Source: JAOXRU01 sp965247735 (GTDB lineage Bacteria; Bacteroidota; Bacteroidia; Flavobacteriales; Flavobacteriaceae). Taken from it: a stretch of DNA of 64,000 nt. A model generated the notes under the pieces. It did not search any database and was not told where the DNA came from. It saw only the letters and a list, made by a program, of their open reading frames with translations. Location of the stretch: positions 3,410,001 to 3,474,000 of the forward strand of contig CBDFHN010000002.1 in assembly GCA_965247735.1 (NCBI GenBank). Reading direction: 5' to 3'. Every line of letters starts with the position of its first letter. Position 1 is the stretch's first letter. Positions 42,801-50,686 of the stretch are shown here, piece after piece. Both the position numbers and the translations under genes were made by a program.

Positions 42801-45138
42801 CGAAAGGGTAAGGGTTGTGTTTAACTCAATCGAATTAGAAAATTGTTGTGATTATTTACGCGTTTATGATGGAGATTCAAGTTCAGCACCTTTTTTAGGA
42901 AGGGTAAGTCCTTCATTAAGGGATTTTAAATCTACACACGATTCAGGAGCACTTACTTTTGTTTTTATTTCTGATGGAAGTATAACTTATAATGGGTGGG
43001 ATGCAGAAGTGTTTTGTGAGGAAAAACCAAATTGCTCAGCACCAACAGATCTAACAATAGATGACTTGTCTTATAATACAGTAGATCTTAGTTGGGTAGA
43101 AACAGATATGGCTACTACTTGGGAAATAGAATATGGTGCTAATGATTTTATTTTAGGATCAGGGACAATTGTTAATGTATCTAGTAACCCTTTTCAATTA
43201 ACGGAACTTCAAGAGCAAACTAGATACAAAATATACATACGTGCTATTTGTAATAATACTACTAAAAGTGATGTGTCTAATCCAATATACTTAACCACAA
43301 CATGTGCTCCTATAGCTGCTCCTTTTTATGAGTCGTTTTATTATACTAAACCTAGTTGTTGGGAACAAGGAGAAGGTAACGATGAAGATTGGGTCTTTAG
43401 TTCTTACGGGAATAATGTTGGAAACGGAGGACAAATAAAAGGAGATACAGAAAGTGGAAGTTATTTTGCTTATGTAAATAATTCTTATAATCACAATGTA
43501 AATACAATTTTGGAAACACCATCAATTGATGTTTCTGGATTGGATAATCCTGGGCTCACATTTTATCTTTTAAGTGATAGTCAAGGAGCTGCTAATGTAG
43601 ATTTTTCTGTATCTGTTTTTAATGGTGCTAATTGGGTGGATGATGTTTTTACAAGCAATACAAATACTTATGAATGGAAAAAAGTATATGTTAGTTTTTC
43701 TTCTCTTAATATCGTTGGTCCTGTTAAAGTTAGGTTTAAAGTAGATGAAGTTGTTGACAGTAATTATGATGATATTGCTATTGATGATATTTTTGTAGGG
43801 AACCTTCCAAATTGTATTCCTTCTTCCTTTATCAAAGAAGAAACAATAACTAGTTCATCTAGTATAACTCTTTTCTGGGACGAAATTGGAAATGAAAATA
43901 GTTGGACAATTGAATATGGAGATAAAGATTTTATTCCGGGTACGGGAACAGTCGTAAGTATTACCTCAAGAGAATATCAGTTGAAAGGTTTACGGAGTGG
44001 TACTAGTTATGATTTTTATTTAAGGGGTAATTGCAATGGTGAATATGCTAGTCTAATAGGTCCTTATAATATTATAACAGAGGCAAATTATTGTGCCGGA
44101 GATCTTTTTTATGATTCTGGAGGTAAGGATAAGGCTTATGTCAATAACGAAAATTATATAAAGGTTATAAGGCCTAATATTTATGGTATTCCTGTTGAGG
44201 TTAAATTCAATTATTTTGAAACCGAAAGTGGTTATGACTATTTGGAAGTTTATGATGGATTAGATGTTTCTGCACCTTTTATTGGTCGTTATTCTGGATA
44301 TAATTTACCACCAGATTTAAAATCTACACATCCATCAGGAGCGTTAACCTTTAAGTTTAGATCAGATGGATCTAGTACCAGAAGCGGGTGGGAAGCATCT
44401 GTTTCCTGTGCGAATTTACCTAGAGATACATTCCAGATTAGTTCTGTAGGAGAATCATGTAAATCATCAGATAATGGAAGTATTTCAATTCAAACTTTAG
44501 AGACTGGAATGATTTTTAGTGGAACTTTGGAAGGAGATAACTATAGTACCGTATTAGACTTTTCGGAGACTGTAACTTTTTCTAATCTTAAAGCTGGTAG
44601 GTACAGCCTTTGTATAACCTTAGCACAATCTCCAGATTTTAAGCAGTGTTATGTGGTTGAAATATCAGAGCCAGAAGAACTCTCTGTAATTGCTACTAGC
44701 GGAAAAACTAGCGATAAGTTGGTTGTAAAAATGGCTGGATCCAAAAAGTATATAGTTGTTCTTAATGGTAAAGAGATAACCACTCATAATGATGAGTTGG
44801 AATTAAATTTAGAATTAGGGAAGAACAAGTTATTGATTCATACAGATAAAGATTGTCAAGGGGTATACGAAGAAACTCTTTTTAGATTTTCTGAAGTAAC
44901 AATTTATCCAAATCCAATTGCAGAACAAAATTTAACTATTCGCATTCCGGAACTAACAGTAAAAAATGTTGTTGTACAGGTTTTTAAAATGAATGGTAGT
45001 TTGGTTTACACTAAAGATCATAAAGTAAAAGATGGAACGGTAGCTGTTGGACTCCAATTTTTACCAGCTGCAATATATACGCTTAAAGTATTCGATAATA
45101 GAATTGTTAATTCTCAGTTTAAAATAATTAAAAAATGA
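39865..45138 (+). CDS. T9SS-secreted M12B-type metallopeptidase with CUB, FN3 and MAM-like domains
   Basis: This 1757-residue extracellular zinc peptidase has a signal peptide (about 1-30; KKKLLFLVGVCLMYFPVILL) and a propeptide-like region to about 205. A reprolysin-type catalytic domain follows, with HEMGHQFGGFH at 349-359 fitting HExxHxxGxxH; SIMSYAGIC downstream provides the Met-turn. FN3-type modules follow (around 770-930, 1065-1145 and 1320-1400). Two CUB domains (about 945-1055 and 1409-1515, each starting YCAGD) flank a MAM-like jelly roll (about 1150-1312). The end (about 1675-1757; ITIYPNPIAEQN-like and FKIIKK) is a type A T9SS sorting domain. It overlaps the next gene by 4 bp. Confidence 0.9.
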   Translation: MIKNINVKKKLLFLVGVCLMYFPVILLGQNTVWEATFTKEDVSGKSISDLDSKTYNLDISMFEKGLEKTISRTSKSVNPKQMYFPNDKGDLIKFQLYTTQVLHPDLAKKFPTIKSYVGKSETGEVIHFSYSSVAGLHGYMLRGKGKTVIIKPDAYQLDKNKYSVFERSENSDDNSLFECLTKEDNIKTKSKSGKKTARNANDGYLRKYKLAVSTTGEYSQYFLDGSEANDVERKTKVLAAIVATMTRVNGVFERDFGVTMELVANTASVIYLNANIDPYDGSLNSELQNTLDTEIGSSNYDVGHVFGYENSIHGNAGCIACVCSEGEKGSAYSIHRAPETDSFNLLVMHEMGHQFGGFHVMNSPTCRSGSNSEVEPGSGSSIMSYAGICSPNVQNSSDDYFNYVDVRDVGIWTIENSDCAELIATANTAPTVNAGIDVVIPKSTPFVLEALANDANGLAGLTYCWEQNDTDYPPSNSTPQPNWNVGPLFRSQLPSTSSKRYFPQLSDVLSGNLTPTWEVLPSVGRNMDFAITVRDNNVSGGQTASDLMKVTVDGNSGPFSISSQNTNVTWESGGLVTVTWDVANTNVAPVNTTTVSILLSLDGGYTYETMLLENTPNDGEETFVLPVLVTSTTARIMVKADDNVFFAVNQSNFTTQASEFIMRFVDSSNEICQAETAVFTFSYKTFLAFDEEVTFSAESLPSGAVINFSPATISGIHNDEVTVGIAITGTGSIAAGDYPIEIIGASTSVTKRLTISLTVHENNIAIPTLSSPIDDESAIATTHNFTWSEDVNVSSYEIEIATDDLFVNKIETAIVTENQYTPTSLDVNSEYYYRVRGINSCGNGAFSAANKFFTQCSAPTGFSTVDYGIDYVTLEWVDPLSTSWEIEYGPVGFELGTGTSITVSSSPAVIPNLISSRAYSFYLRSLCSPGGRSNALGPILEKTTADYCAGDHFYDTGGIGGAYQNNENYTEIIKPAVAGERVRVVFNSIELENCCDYLRVYDGDSSSAPFLGRVSPSLRDFKSTHDSGALTFVFISDGSITYNGWDAEVFCEEKPNCSAPTDLTIDDLSYNTVDLSWVETDMATTWEIEYGANDFILGSGTIVNVSSNPFQLTELQEQTRYKIYIRAICNNTTKSDVSNPIYLTTTCAPIAAPFYESFYYTKPSCWEQGEGNDEDWVFSSYGNNVGNGGQIKGDTESGSYFAYVNNSYNHNVNTILETPSIDVSGLDNPGLTFYLLSDSQGAANVDFSVSVFNGANWVDDVFTSNTNTYEWKKVYVSFSSLNIVGPVKVRFKVDEVVDSNYDDIAIDDIFVGNLPNCIPSSFIKEETITSSSSITLFWDEIGNENSWTIEYGDKDFIPGTGTVVSITSREYQLKGLRSGTSYDFYLRGNCNGEYASLIGPYNIITEANYCAGDLFYDSGGKDKAYVNNENYIKVIRPNIYGIPVEVKFNYFETESGYDYLEVYDGLDVSAPFIGRYSGYNLPPDLKSTHPSGALTFKFRSDGSSTRSGWEASVSCANLPRDTFQISSVGESCKSSDNGSISIQTLETGMIFSGTLEGDNYSTVLDFSETVTFSNLKAGRYSLCITLAQSPDFKQCYVVEISEPEELSVIATSGKTSDKLVVKMAGSKKYIVVLNGKEITTHNDELELNLELGKNKLLIHTDKDCQGVYEETLFRFSEVTIYPNPIAEQNLTIRIPELTVKNVVVQVFKMNGSLVYTKDHKVKDGTVAVGLQFLPAAIYTLKVFDNRIVNSQFKIIKK

Positions 45139-45839
45139 AAAAATTAATAACAACACTTCTAGTATTTGGATATTTACTTGGCAGTTGTGGTGGTGGAGAT
45201 GATGGTCCTGGAGCTGATCCAATTGTTCCAATATTACCACCAGAAGCTTCAGTTTTGGTATTTCCGTATCAAAATTCTGAATGTGAAGAAGGCACCAACC
45301 TAAGCAATACAGAAAGTACCGTTAAGTTCGAATGGAAAAATGCAGCAAATGCAGATTCCTATACACTGTATATTACCAATTTGTTGAGCAATACGAGTAC
45401 TAATTATGATATTGAGGTTAATTTTAAGGAAGTACGGTTGTTAAGAGCAGTGCCTTATGCTTGGAAAGTGGTTTCTAAATCTGAAAAAATAGCAGATACT
45501 GCCGAGAGCACATCGTGGAGATTTTATAATCAAGGATTAGGAGATGCTAATACAATTCCTTTTCCAGCGGATGTATTAGCCCCTTTGTCTGGAGCTAGTA
45601 TAACCACAGCAGCTGTAGATCTTTATTGGTCTGGACTTGATATTGATGATGATATACAAGGTTATGACGTCTATTTTGGAGTTACAAATCCACCAACCAA
45701 TCTTATTGCTGAAAATACTTCGGAAGAAAATGTAAAAGATGTTTCAGTAAACACTGGAAAATATTACTGGTATGTGATTACTAAAGATAATGTTGGTAAT
45801 ACGTCTACATCACAGTTGTTTTATTTTGAAGTAAAATAG
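45135..45839 (+). CDS. FN3-type surface lipoprotein
   Basis: The lipoprotein signal peptide ends in YLLGSC (lipid Cys at residue 18), followed by a glycine/aspartate tether. Two fibronectin-III-like beta-sandwiches fill the rest (about 45-130 and 140-234; SYTLYITNLLSNTSTNY and GYDVYFGVTNPPTNL). No enzyme signature. Its ATG overlaps the metallopeptidase stop (ATGA), so the two are coupled and the lipoprotein may bind or guide that enzyme or its substrate. DNA resembling its last 18 codons recurs at 48173-48226, pointing to a lost second copy. Confidence 0.85.
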   Translation: MKKLITTLLVFGYLLGSCGGGDDGPGADPIVPILPPEASVLVFPYQNSECEEGTNLSNTESTVKFEWKNAANADSYTLYITNLLSNTSTNYDIEVNFKEVRLLRAVPYAWKVVSKSEKIADTAESTSWRFYNQGLGDANTIPFPADVLAPLSGASITTAAVDLYWSGLDIDDDIQGYDVYFGVTNPPTNLIAENTSEENVKDVSVNTGKYYWYVITKDNVGNTSTSQLFYFEVK

Positions 45840-45870
45840 GTGCAATTAGAGGGCTAAAATTAATTTTGAG

Positions 45871-45917
45871 TCTACTCTTAAAACAGTAATTTTTGTGTTT
45901 TATATTTTAAGAGTAGA
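45871..45917. terminator. Terminator between the FN3 lipoprotein and S9 peptidase genes
   Basis: A 13-bp perfect stem, TCTACTCTTAAAA (45871-45883) and TTTTAAGAGTAGA (45905-45917), with a 21-nt loop between convergent genes. Short T-tracts flank both sides. Confidence 0.7.
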
Positions 45918-45934
45918 TCTAATTTTTAGGAAAC

Positions 45935-47977
45935 TTATTTCTTGTCCTTTTTACGGAACTTATCTAACCATGCAATGGTATTTGCTATTTTGGCAATAAG
46001 ATTACTTGGCCTAGCTGCAATACCATGACTAGCACCGGGGATTTCTAGCAGTACAGTTTCAATTTTTCTAAGCTTTAATCCATGGTAAAGTTGTTTGGCT
46101 TCACTAGGCGGAGTCCGCAGGTCATTCATACCTACCATTACCATAGTTGGAGTTTCAATTTCACCTACTAAAGATATTGGGGAGAATTTCCAATACGATT
46201 CAAAATTTTCCCAAGGCTGCCCTTTGTATCTGGAATTGGCATAGCCATAATAGTTGTCAGCAACTAATGTTTTACTTAACCAATTTATTACAGGTTTTAC
46301 GACTACAGCAGCTTCAAATCTATGATTTTTTCCGATAATCCATGTTGCCATTGTTCCGCCAGCACTGCCGCCAGTAACAAACAATTCGTCTTCATGGGCA
46401 ATTCCTCTTTTAATTAATAAGTCAACACCATCCATAACATCATTATAGTCTTGACCTGGGTAATTTCGGTAGAGCAAGTTTCCAAATTCTTCACCGTAAC
46501 TCGTACTCCCTCTTGGATTGGGGTAAAAAACAATATAACCAGCTGTAGCATAAAGTTGCATTTCTGCCGAAAATCGGTCACCATAATTAAGGATTGGACC
46601 TCCATGATTTTCTACTAGTAATGGATATTTTTTTGTAGTAGTATATTGAGGTGGGTACACTACCCATCCTTGAATATCTCTTTGGTCATAAGTGCTTTTG
46701 TACCATACTTCTTCCACTTTTCCTAGGGTTCTAAAGTTTAACAAATCAGTATTTAGATCTATTATTTTAGTGCTGTTTTTTTGTTTAGCTGTTTTGATAG
46801 CTAATTTTGAGGGATAAGTGGGTGTGGTATTGGTATAAGCAATAGTTCCGTTTTTTGCTATTGAAAAAGAGCCACTGGCATAAGGTCTTCCAATGGTAGT
46901 GCCTCCTACATTATTAGCGATTTTTGTTATTTTTCCACTTAGATTAATATAGCCTATTTTGGTATTTCCTTTTTTATCAAATAAAAAATAAACCCCAGCA
47001 CTTTTAGCATCCCAAATTAAATTGGAAACACTGTTGTCTAAGTTTTTAGAAAGCAATTTTTTATGGCTACCATCGCTGTTCATCAAATACATTCTTCTGG
47101 ATTGATGGGCTTGAGCTTTATCATCATATCCTACATATGCAATGTGCTTTCCATTTGGAGAAACTTTAGGATTATAATCTGGACCTACTCTATTGGTAAT
47201 TGTTTTTATGAGACCAGAACCAACAGCAACACTATAAATTTCTGAGTTTCTAAATTCATATTCCCAATTTTTGTTTCTATTTCCAGAAAAGAAAATTTTA
47301 GTTTCATCGGGAGCCCATGATAATGCTCCGTTATGGTTAAAGTCTCCAGAAGTAAGCTGCCTTGCTGTACCTCCATCTGCTGGAATAACAAATACATGGT
47401 TAAATCCCGGTTTTACATAACCGCGACCATCTGCTTCGTGTTTAAGTCTGTCCGTTACTCTAGGAGCTTCTGCCCACTTTGCACCCTTTGGCTTTTTAGG
47501 CATTTTTGCAGCAATTGGAGGTGCTTTTGAAACCTGCATGGTAAAAGCTAATTGCTGACCTTTTGGGCTCCAAGTTAAGGCTCCTGGGCTTTTTGGTAAT
47601 TGAGATGTTTTAGCTATTTTTCCCGTACCAAACCAATAGATATAAATTTCAGAACCTTCATCGGTATTACTTGTAAAAGCAATTCTATCTCCTGAAGGAG
47701 ACCATTTTGGAGAAGATTCACTCCCTTCTCTGGATGTTAGTTTTTGATGATTTGTACCGTCAGTATTTATCATCCAAAGGTTGCCTTTAGATTTGTCTTT
47801 CATGATATCGAATCCCATTCTTCGGTAAACAACCGTTTTTCCATCAGGAGAAATTTGCGGATCGGAAACGTATTCCAACTCAAAAACATCTAGATAAGAA
47901 AAGTTTTTAGTTGTTTGTCCAATTGTTATTGCACTAGTCAGTACTAAAAAAAATGCGATATATAGGAATTTCGGCAT
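45935..47977 (-). CDS. S9-family prolyl oligopeptidase/dipeptidyl aminopeptidase
   Basis: This exported serine peptidase has a signal peptide (MPKFLYIAFFLVLTSAITIG). Residues 25-400 hold a TolB-like beta-propeller with repeated PxWSPxGDRIAF-type blades (SPKWSPSGDRIAFTSNT, ALTWSPKGQQLAF, NPKVSPNGKHIAYV). An alpha/beta hydrolase domain follows: nucleophile in VTGGSAGGTMATW near residue 537, Asp in MNDLRTPPSEA and His in PGASHGIAARP. 680 residues is typical. It probably works in the periplasm on peptides released by secreted proteases. Convergent with the FN3 lipoprotein gene. Confidence 0.93.
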   Translation of the reverse strand: MPKFLYIAFFLVLTSAITIGQTTKNFSYLDVFELEYVSDPQISPDGKTVVYRRMGFDIMKDKSKGNLWMINTDGTNHQKLTSREGSESSPKWSPSGDRIAFTSNTDEGSEIYIYWFGTGKIAKTSQLPKSPGALTWSPKGQQLAFTMQVSKAPPIAAKMPKKPKGAKWAEAPRVTDRLKHEADGRGYVKPGFNHVFVIPADGGTARQLTSGDFNHNGALSWAPDETKIFFSGNRNKNWEYEFRNSEIYSVAVGSGLIKTITNRVGPDYNPKVSPNGKHIAYVGYDDKAQAHQSRRMYLMNSDGSHKKLLSKNLDNSVSNLIWDAKSAGVYFLFDKKGNTKIGYINLSGKITKIANNVGGTTIGRPYASGSFSIAKNGTIAYTNTTPTYPSKLAIKTAKQKNSTKIIDLNTDLLNFRTLGKVEEVWYKSTYDQRDIQGWVVYPPQYTTTKKYPLLVENHGGPILNYGDRFSAEMQLYATAGYIVFYPNPRGSTSYGEEFGNLLYRNYPGQDYNDVMDGVDLLIKRGIAHEDELFVTGGSAGGTMATWIIGKNHRFEAAVVVKPVINWLSKTLVADNYYGYANSRYKGQPWENFESYWKFSPISLVGEIETPTMVMVGMNDLRTPPSEAKQLYHGLKLRKIETVLLEIPGASHGIAARPSNLIAKIANTIAWLDKFRKKDKK

Positions 47978-48136
47978 GATATCTTTTTTAAGGACTAAAC
48001 TTAATGATTATACTGTAGCCTACAAATAATTTTAAATAAAATTCTGGAATGACTTATACTTTTGTGATGCTTTCTTTGAGTCTTATAATATGTTGTTATT
48101 GGTCCCAAGGAAATATTGATTTTTTTTAATTATTAA

Positions 48137-48226
48137 ATGCATAAAGGCACAGTTTTTGATTTTGACCAAATCGATTATGTTGGTAATGCAGCTGCATCTC
48201 CATTGTTTTATTTTGAAGTAAAGTAA
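48137..48226 (+). pseudogene. Tail remnant of a second FN3 lipoprotein gene
   Basis: The frame reads MHKGTVFDFD, then YVGNAAASPLFYFEVK and a stop. The last 18 codons match the end of the FN3 lipoprotein (NVGNTSTSQLFYFEVK) in both protein and DNA; about 43 of the last 54 bases agree. The upstream two hundred codons are missing. A terminator follows the stop, as in the intact gene. It most likely marks a deleted paralogue. Confidence 0.65.
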
Positions 48227-48249
48227 AACTAGGATTCTTTAGTAGAAGC

Positions 48250-48289
48250 ATCTATTTTCAGTACTATTTTGTTGAAAATAGATATTTTT
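48250..48289 (+). terminator. Terminator downstream of the lipoprotein-tail remnant
   Basis: ATCTATTTTCA (48250-48260) pairs with TGAAAATAGAT (48273-48283), followed by ATTTTTT. A functional-looking terminator now without an intact gene before it. Confidence 0.7.
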
Positions 48290-48481
48290 TATTTGCAGTA
48301 TATTAAAAAGGCACGGTTTTTGAAAAGCCATTTCATAATTTTATTATAAAATTTCATCTAAAGTGTGACCTTCACTTTTTTTAGGTGTCTTATATAGTGT
48401 CGGATAGTTATACTTATCTGTTTTTAATAGTAGAGAGCGTTAAAAAAAGAACGAATATTAGCAGCAAAAAGAGAATATTGT

Positions 48482-48489
48482 TATCTTTG
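48482..48489 (+). promoter_or_regulatory. -7 promoter box for the lipocalin-like gene
   Basis: TATCTTTG is a perfect TAnnTTTG match. Transcription would start near 48495, after the ATG at 48491, so the ATG at 48512 is the usable start. No clear -33 TTG. Confidence 0.55.
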
Positions 48490-48511
48490 AATGTCCTTAA
48501 AATCAAGTAAT

Positions 48512-48994
48512 ATGAATATAAGAAAAATAGTTTTAGTAGTATTAGTTACGGTGATGGCTGCATCCTGTTCCTTATCAAAATACAACAAGCAGGTTAGAGT
48601 ATCTGTAAGTGGTTCCTGGACCATTACTGATATTACCTTCGATCAGGAAGGGATTTTTAATGCAGTAGCATTTAATGATGTAAACATTAGTTGTTTGGTT
48701 GGAAGCGATTGGTTTTTTAATGGAAACAATAGCACAGGTACCTACACCATAAAAGGCGATGAAAAATGTGCAAATGGTATGCGTTATATCAGATGGTCTG
48801 TATTAGAAAAATCGGAAACCGAAGCTCAATTGCAATTTAAGTTTACAGACGAGCGTAAAAAAGATGTTAATCCTTATGGATATCGTTTAGATATTACAAC
48901 CTTAAATCCAGAAACTATGGTATTAGAAAGCCGTGTTACTGTAGATGGTAGCCCAATAACATTAATATATACATTTAAAAGAACAACATTTTAA
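48512..48994 (+). CDS. Lipocalin-like lipoprotein
   Basis: This 160-residue protein has a lipoprotein signal peptide ending VMAASC (lipid Cys at residue 19). A small beta-barrel-like domain starts at SVSGSWTITDITFD, resembling the lipocalin-like family of Bacteroidota lipoproteins (GxW motif near the first strand). Later strands (GTYTIKGDEKC, YIRWSVLEKSETEAQLQFKF) fit the same fold. No ligand can be named. The start at 48512 is chosen because the -7 box lies too close to the ATG at 48491. The OmpA-family gene follows 12 bp later, so the two form an operon with a shared terminator. Confidence 0.82.
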   Translation: MNIRKIVLVVLVTVMAASCSLSKYNKQVRVSVSGSWTITDITFDQEGIFNAVAFNDVNISCLVGSDWFFNGNNSTGTYTIKGDEKCANGMRYIRWSVLEKSETEAQLQFKFTDERKKDVNPYGYRLDITTLNPETMVLESRVTVDGSPITLIYTFKRTTF

Positions 48995-49006
48995 CCCCAA
49001 GAAGAG

Positions 49007-49705
49007 ATGAAATTTACAATGATTAAAAAAGTAAGCATTACAGCACTAACAGTACTAATGTTAGTAGGTTGTGGAACAGTACAAAATGCAAATAAAAAAC
49101 AAAAAGGAGCAGTTATAGGTGCTGCCGGTGGTGCTATCCTTGGTGGTATTATTGGAAACAATATTGGAGACAAAAATAATTCTGCCTTAGGCGCCATAAT
49201 TGGTGGTGTTCTTGGTGGTGTTGCTGGTGGATATATTGGCGATCGTATGGACAGACAAGCGGAGCGTATAGAAAACGAAATTCCTGGTGCTGAGGTTACA
49301 AGAGTAGGAGAAGGAATTAGCGTAGTTTTTGATGAAAATAGTGGTGTTTATTTCGATACAGGAAAACATGCTATTAAAGGAAAATCTATGGAAACACTTC
49401 AGAAACTTGCAGGAATTTTTATGGAATATCCAGATTCTAATATCCTTGTAGAAGGACATACAGATAGTTCTGGTTCTGAGTCTTTAAATATGGCACTGTC
49501 AAAAAAGAGAGCAGAAGCCGTTACAGGTTTTCTTACAAGCAAAGGAGTTTCTATAACAAGATTTACCACTAATGCTTATGGAGAAATGCAGCCTAAGTAT
49601 GATAACGCAACTGTAGAAGGAAGAGCAAAAAATAGACGTGTAGAGTTGGCAATTGTGGCTAACGAAGCATTAAAACAAGAAGCAATACAAAACACTAAAA
49701 ACTAG
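49007..49705 (+). CDS. OmpA-family lipoprotein with glycine-zipper domain (YiaD-like)
   Basis: Lipobox VLMLVGC (Cys at residue 22) is followed by a glycine zipper (about 33-85; AVIGAAGGAILGGIIGNNIG and IIGGVLGGVAGGYIG) that can insert in or pack at the membrane. The C-terminal OmpA peptidoglycan-binding domain covers about 105-220; VEGHTDSSGSESLNMALSKKRA and NRRVEL carry the peptidoglycan-contact Asp and Arg. It ties the outer membrane to the wall. An alternative start four codons later is possible. Last gene of a two-gene unit with the lipocalin-like lipoprotein. Confidence 0.93.
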   Translation: MKFTMIKKVSITALTVLMLVGCGTVQNANKKQKGAVIGAAGGAILGGIIGNNIGDKNNSALGAIIGGVLGGVAGGYIGDRMDRQAERIENEIPGAEVTRVGEGISVVFDENSGVYFDTGKHAIKGKSMETLQKLAGIFMEYPDSNILVEGHTDSSGSESLNMALSKKRAEAVTGFLTSKGVSITRFTTNAYGEMQPKYDNATVEGRAKNRRVELAIVANEALKQEAIQNTKN

Positions 49706-49726
49706 TACTTTTAGGTAATATAGTGC

Positions 49727-49763
49727 AAAGCCAGAAACGAGCAATGAGTTTCTGGCTTTTTTT
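49727..49763 (+). terminator. Intrinsic terminator after the OmpA-family gene
   Basis: A 12-bp perfect stem, AAAGCCAGAAAC and GTTTCTGGCTTT, with a 9-nt loop and a T-run. It lies 21 bp after the stop. Confidence 0.9.
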
Positions 49764-49828
49764 GTTTTTAATATTTAGAGAGAACCTCATACCTTAGCCA
49801 ACTTTTTGAACTCACTTCTTCATTTTAG

Positions 49829-50395
49829 AGTATCTGTTTTTTAGTTATTGGTTTAAAGAATAATGATTTAAGTGAAAAACATTTAGAGGCTTTAGATAGA
49901 TTTCAAAAAAGTCTAATAAACTTTGATGACAAATTGATCCTACATCTCTTTTAAGAGTTATGAGCTTTGGAACATTTGGTTCAGAATATGGTCGTATTTT
50001 GCTTTTTTAGGAGCTTTCAAAGTAAGGAGACCTATTTAAAGTATATAGAATTTAAAGATATTAACTTCCTTTCTGCTCTTGGTAATACTATATTCCCTGG
50101 AACTAATACAGACAATGAAGAAATTAATGTTTTTTTTGATCAAGTTGTTGCTGTTTATGAAGATTTTGAAAAGGGTGTTCTTTCGGAACAAGAGGCAATA
50201 AAAAAAGCCACTAGATTATTAGATGAAAATAAATTGGCCGTTCCTACTATGCCTTTTAATGAATCAAAAACTCGTTTTTTATCGAGCTTGAGTAAAGAAG
50301 AAGAATTTAACCGCTGGATAAAAGAGGAGGCTCCTTCAGTACTTAAGAATGAGTTTTTTGATTTCGATCCCAGTCTATTAATGAAAATGCATTAA
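49829..50395 (+). pseudogene. Frameshifted C-terminal remnant, probable flavin-dependent oxidoreductase
   Basis: Three reading-frame pieces join into one continuous protein-like sequence. Piece A (49829-49951) reads LSEKHLEALDRFQKSLINFD. Piece B (49950-50036), in another frame, reads KSYELWNIWFRIWSYFAFLG. Piece C (about 50036-50392), back in the first frame, runs from KYIEFKDINFLSALGNTIFP to SLLMKMH. One extra T in a T-run and one missing base explain the two shifts. The YxLWNxWFRIW segment recalls the C-terminal region of tryptophan-halogenase-like FAD oxidoreductases, a tentative match. No N-terminal part or start codon exists upstream. Reading only the last frame gives a spurious 142-residue protein from a TTG. 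Confidence 0.65.
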
Positions 50396-50686
50396 ATATA
50401 ATTATACTACATTATTTATTATGAAATACAGTTTCAACAAACCAAGAGCCTAAAAAAGTACAGAAAGCTATCAGGTTAGTAAGACCTTATTTAGTGTCTT
50501 TTTATGTAATACTCTACAAAGATTGTAAGAATACTTTAAAATCAGTAAATAACATTTTTCCTAATTGTATATCTTTTTCGTTACATAGTACATACTAAAC
50601 ATAGTGTTTAGTTGATAAAATGTTAACAACTTAGAAACATTTGATAGTCAAATAGTTGTAAATTAGGGTTTTTAAAAACACATTAT

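Larger units (their letters stand above)
47978..48481. other. Gap with gene debris
   Basis: Apart from the lipoprotein-tail remnant (48137-48226) and its terminator (48250-48289), no gene is seen. The word AAAGGCAC(A/G)GTTTTTGA occurs twice, near 48143 and 48307, suggesting a small local duplication. The promoter of the lipocalin-like gene lies at the right end. Confidence 0.5.

Noticed and set aside
49967..50395. Stand-alone 142-residue hypothetical protein from a TTG start
   Set aside because: Neighbouring frames continue the same protein-like sequence on its left, so it is better read as the last piece of a frameshifted remnant.
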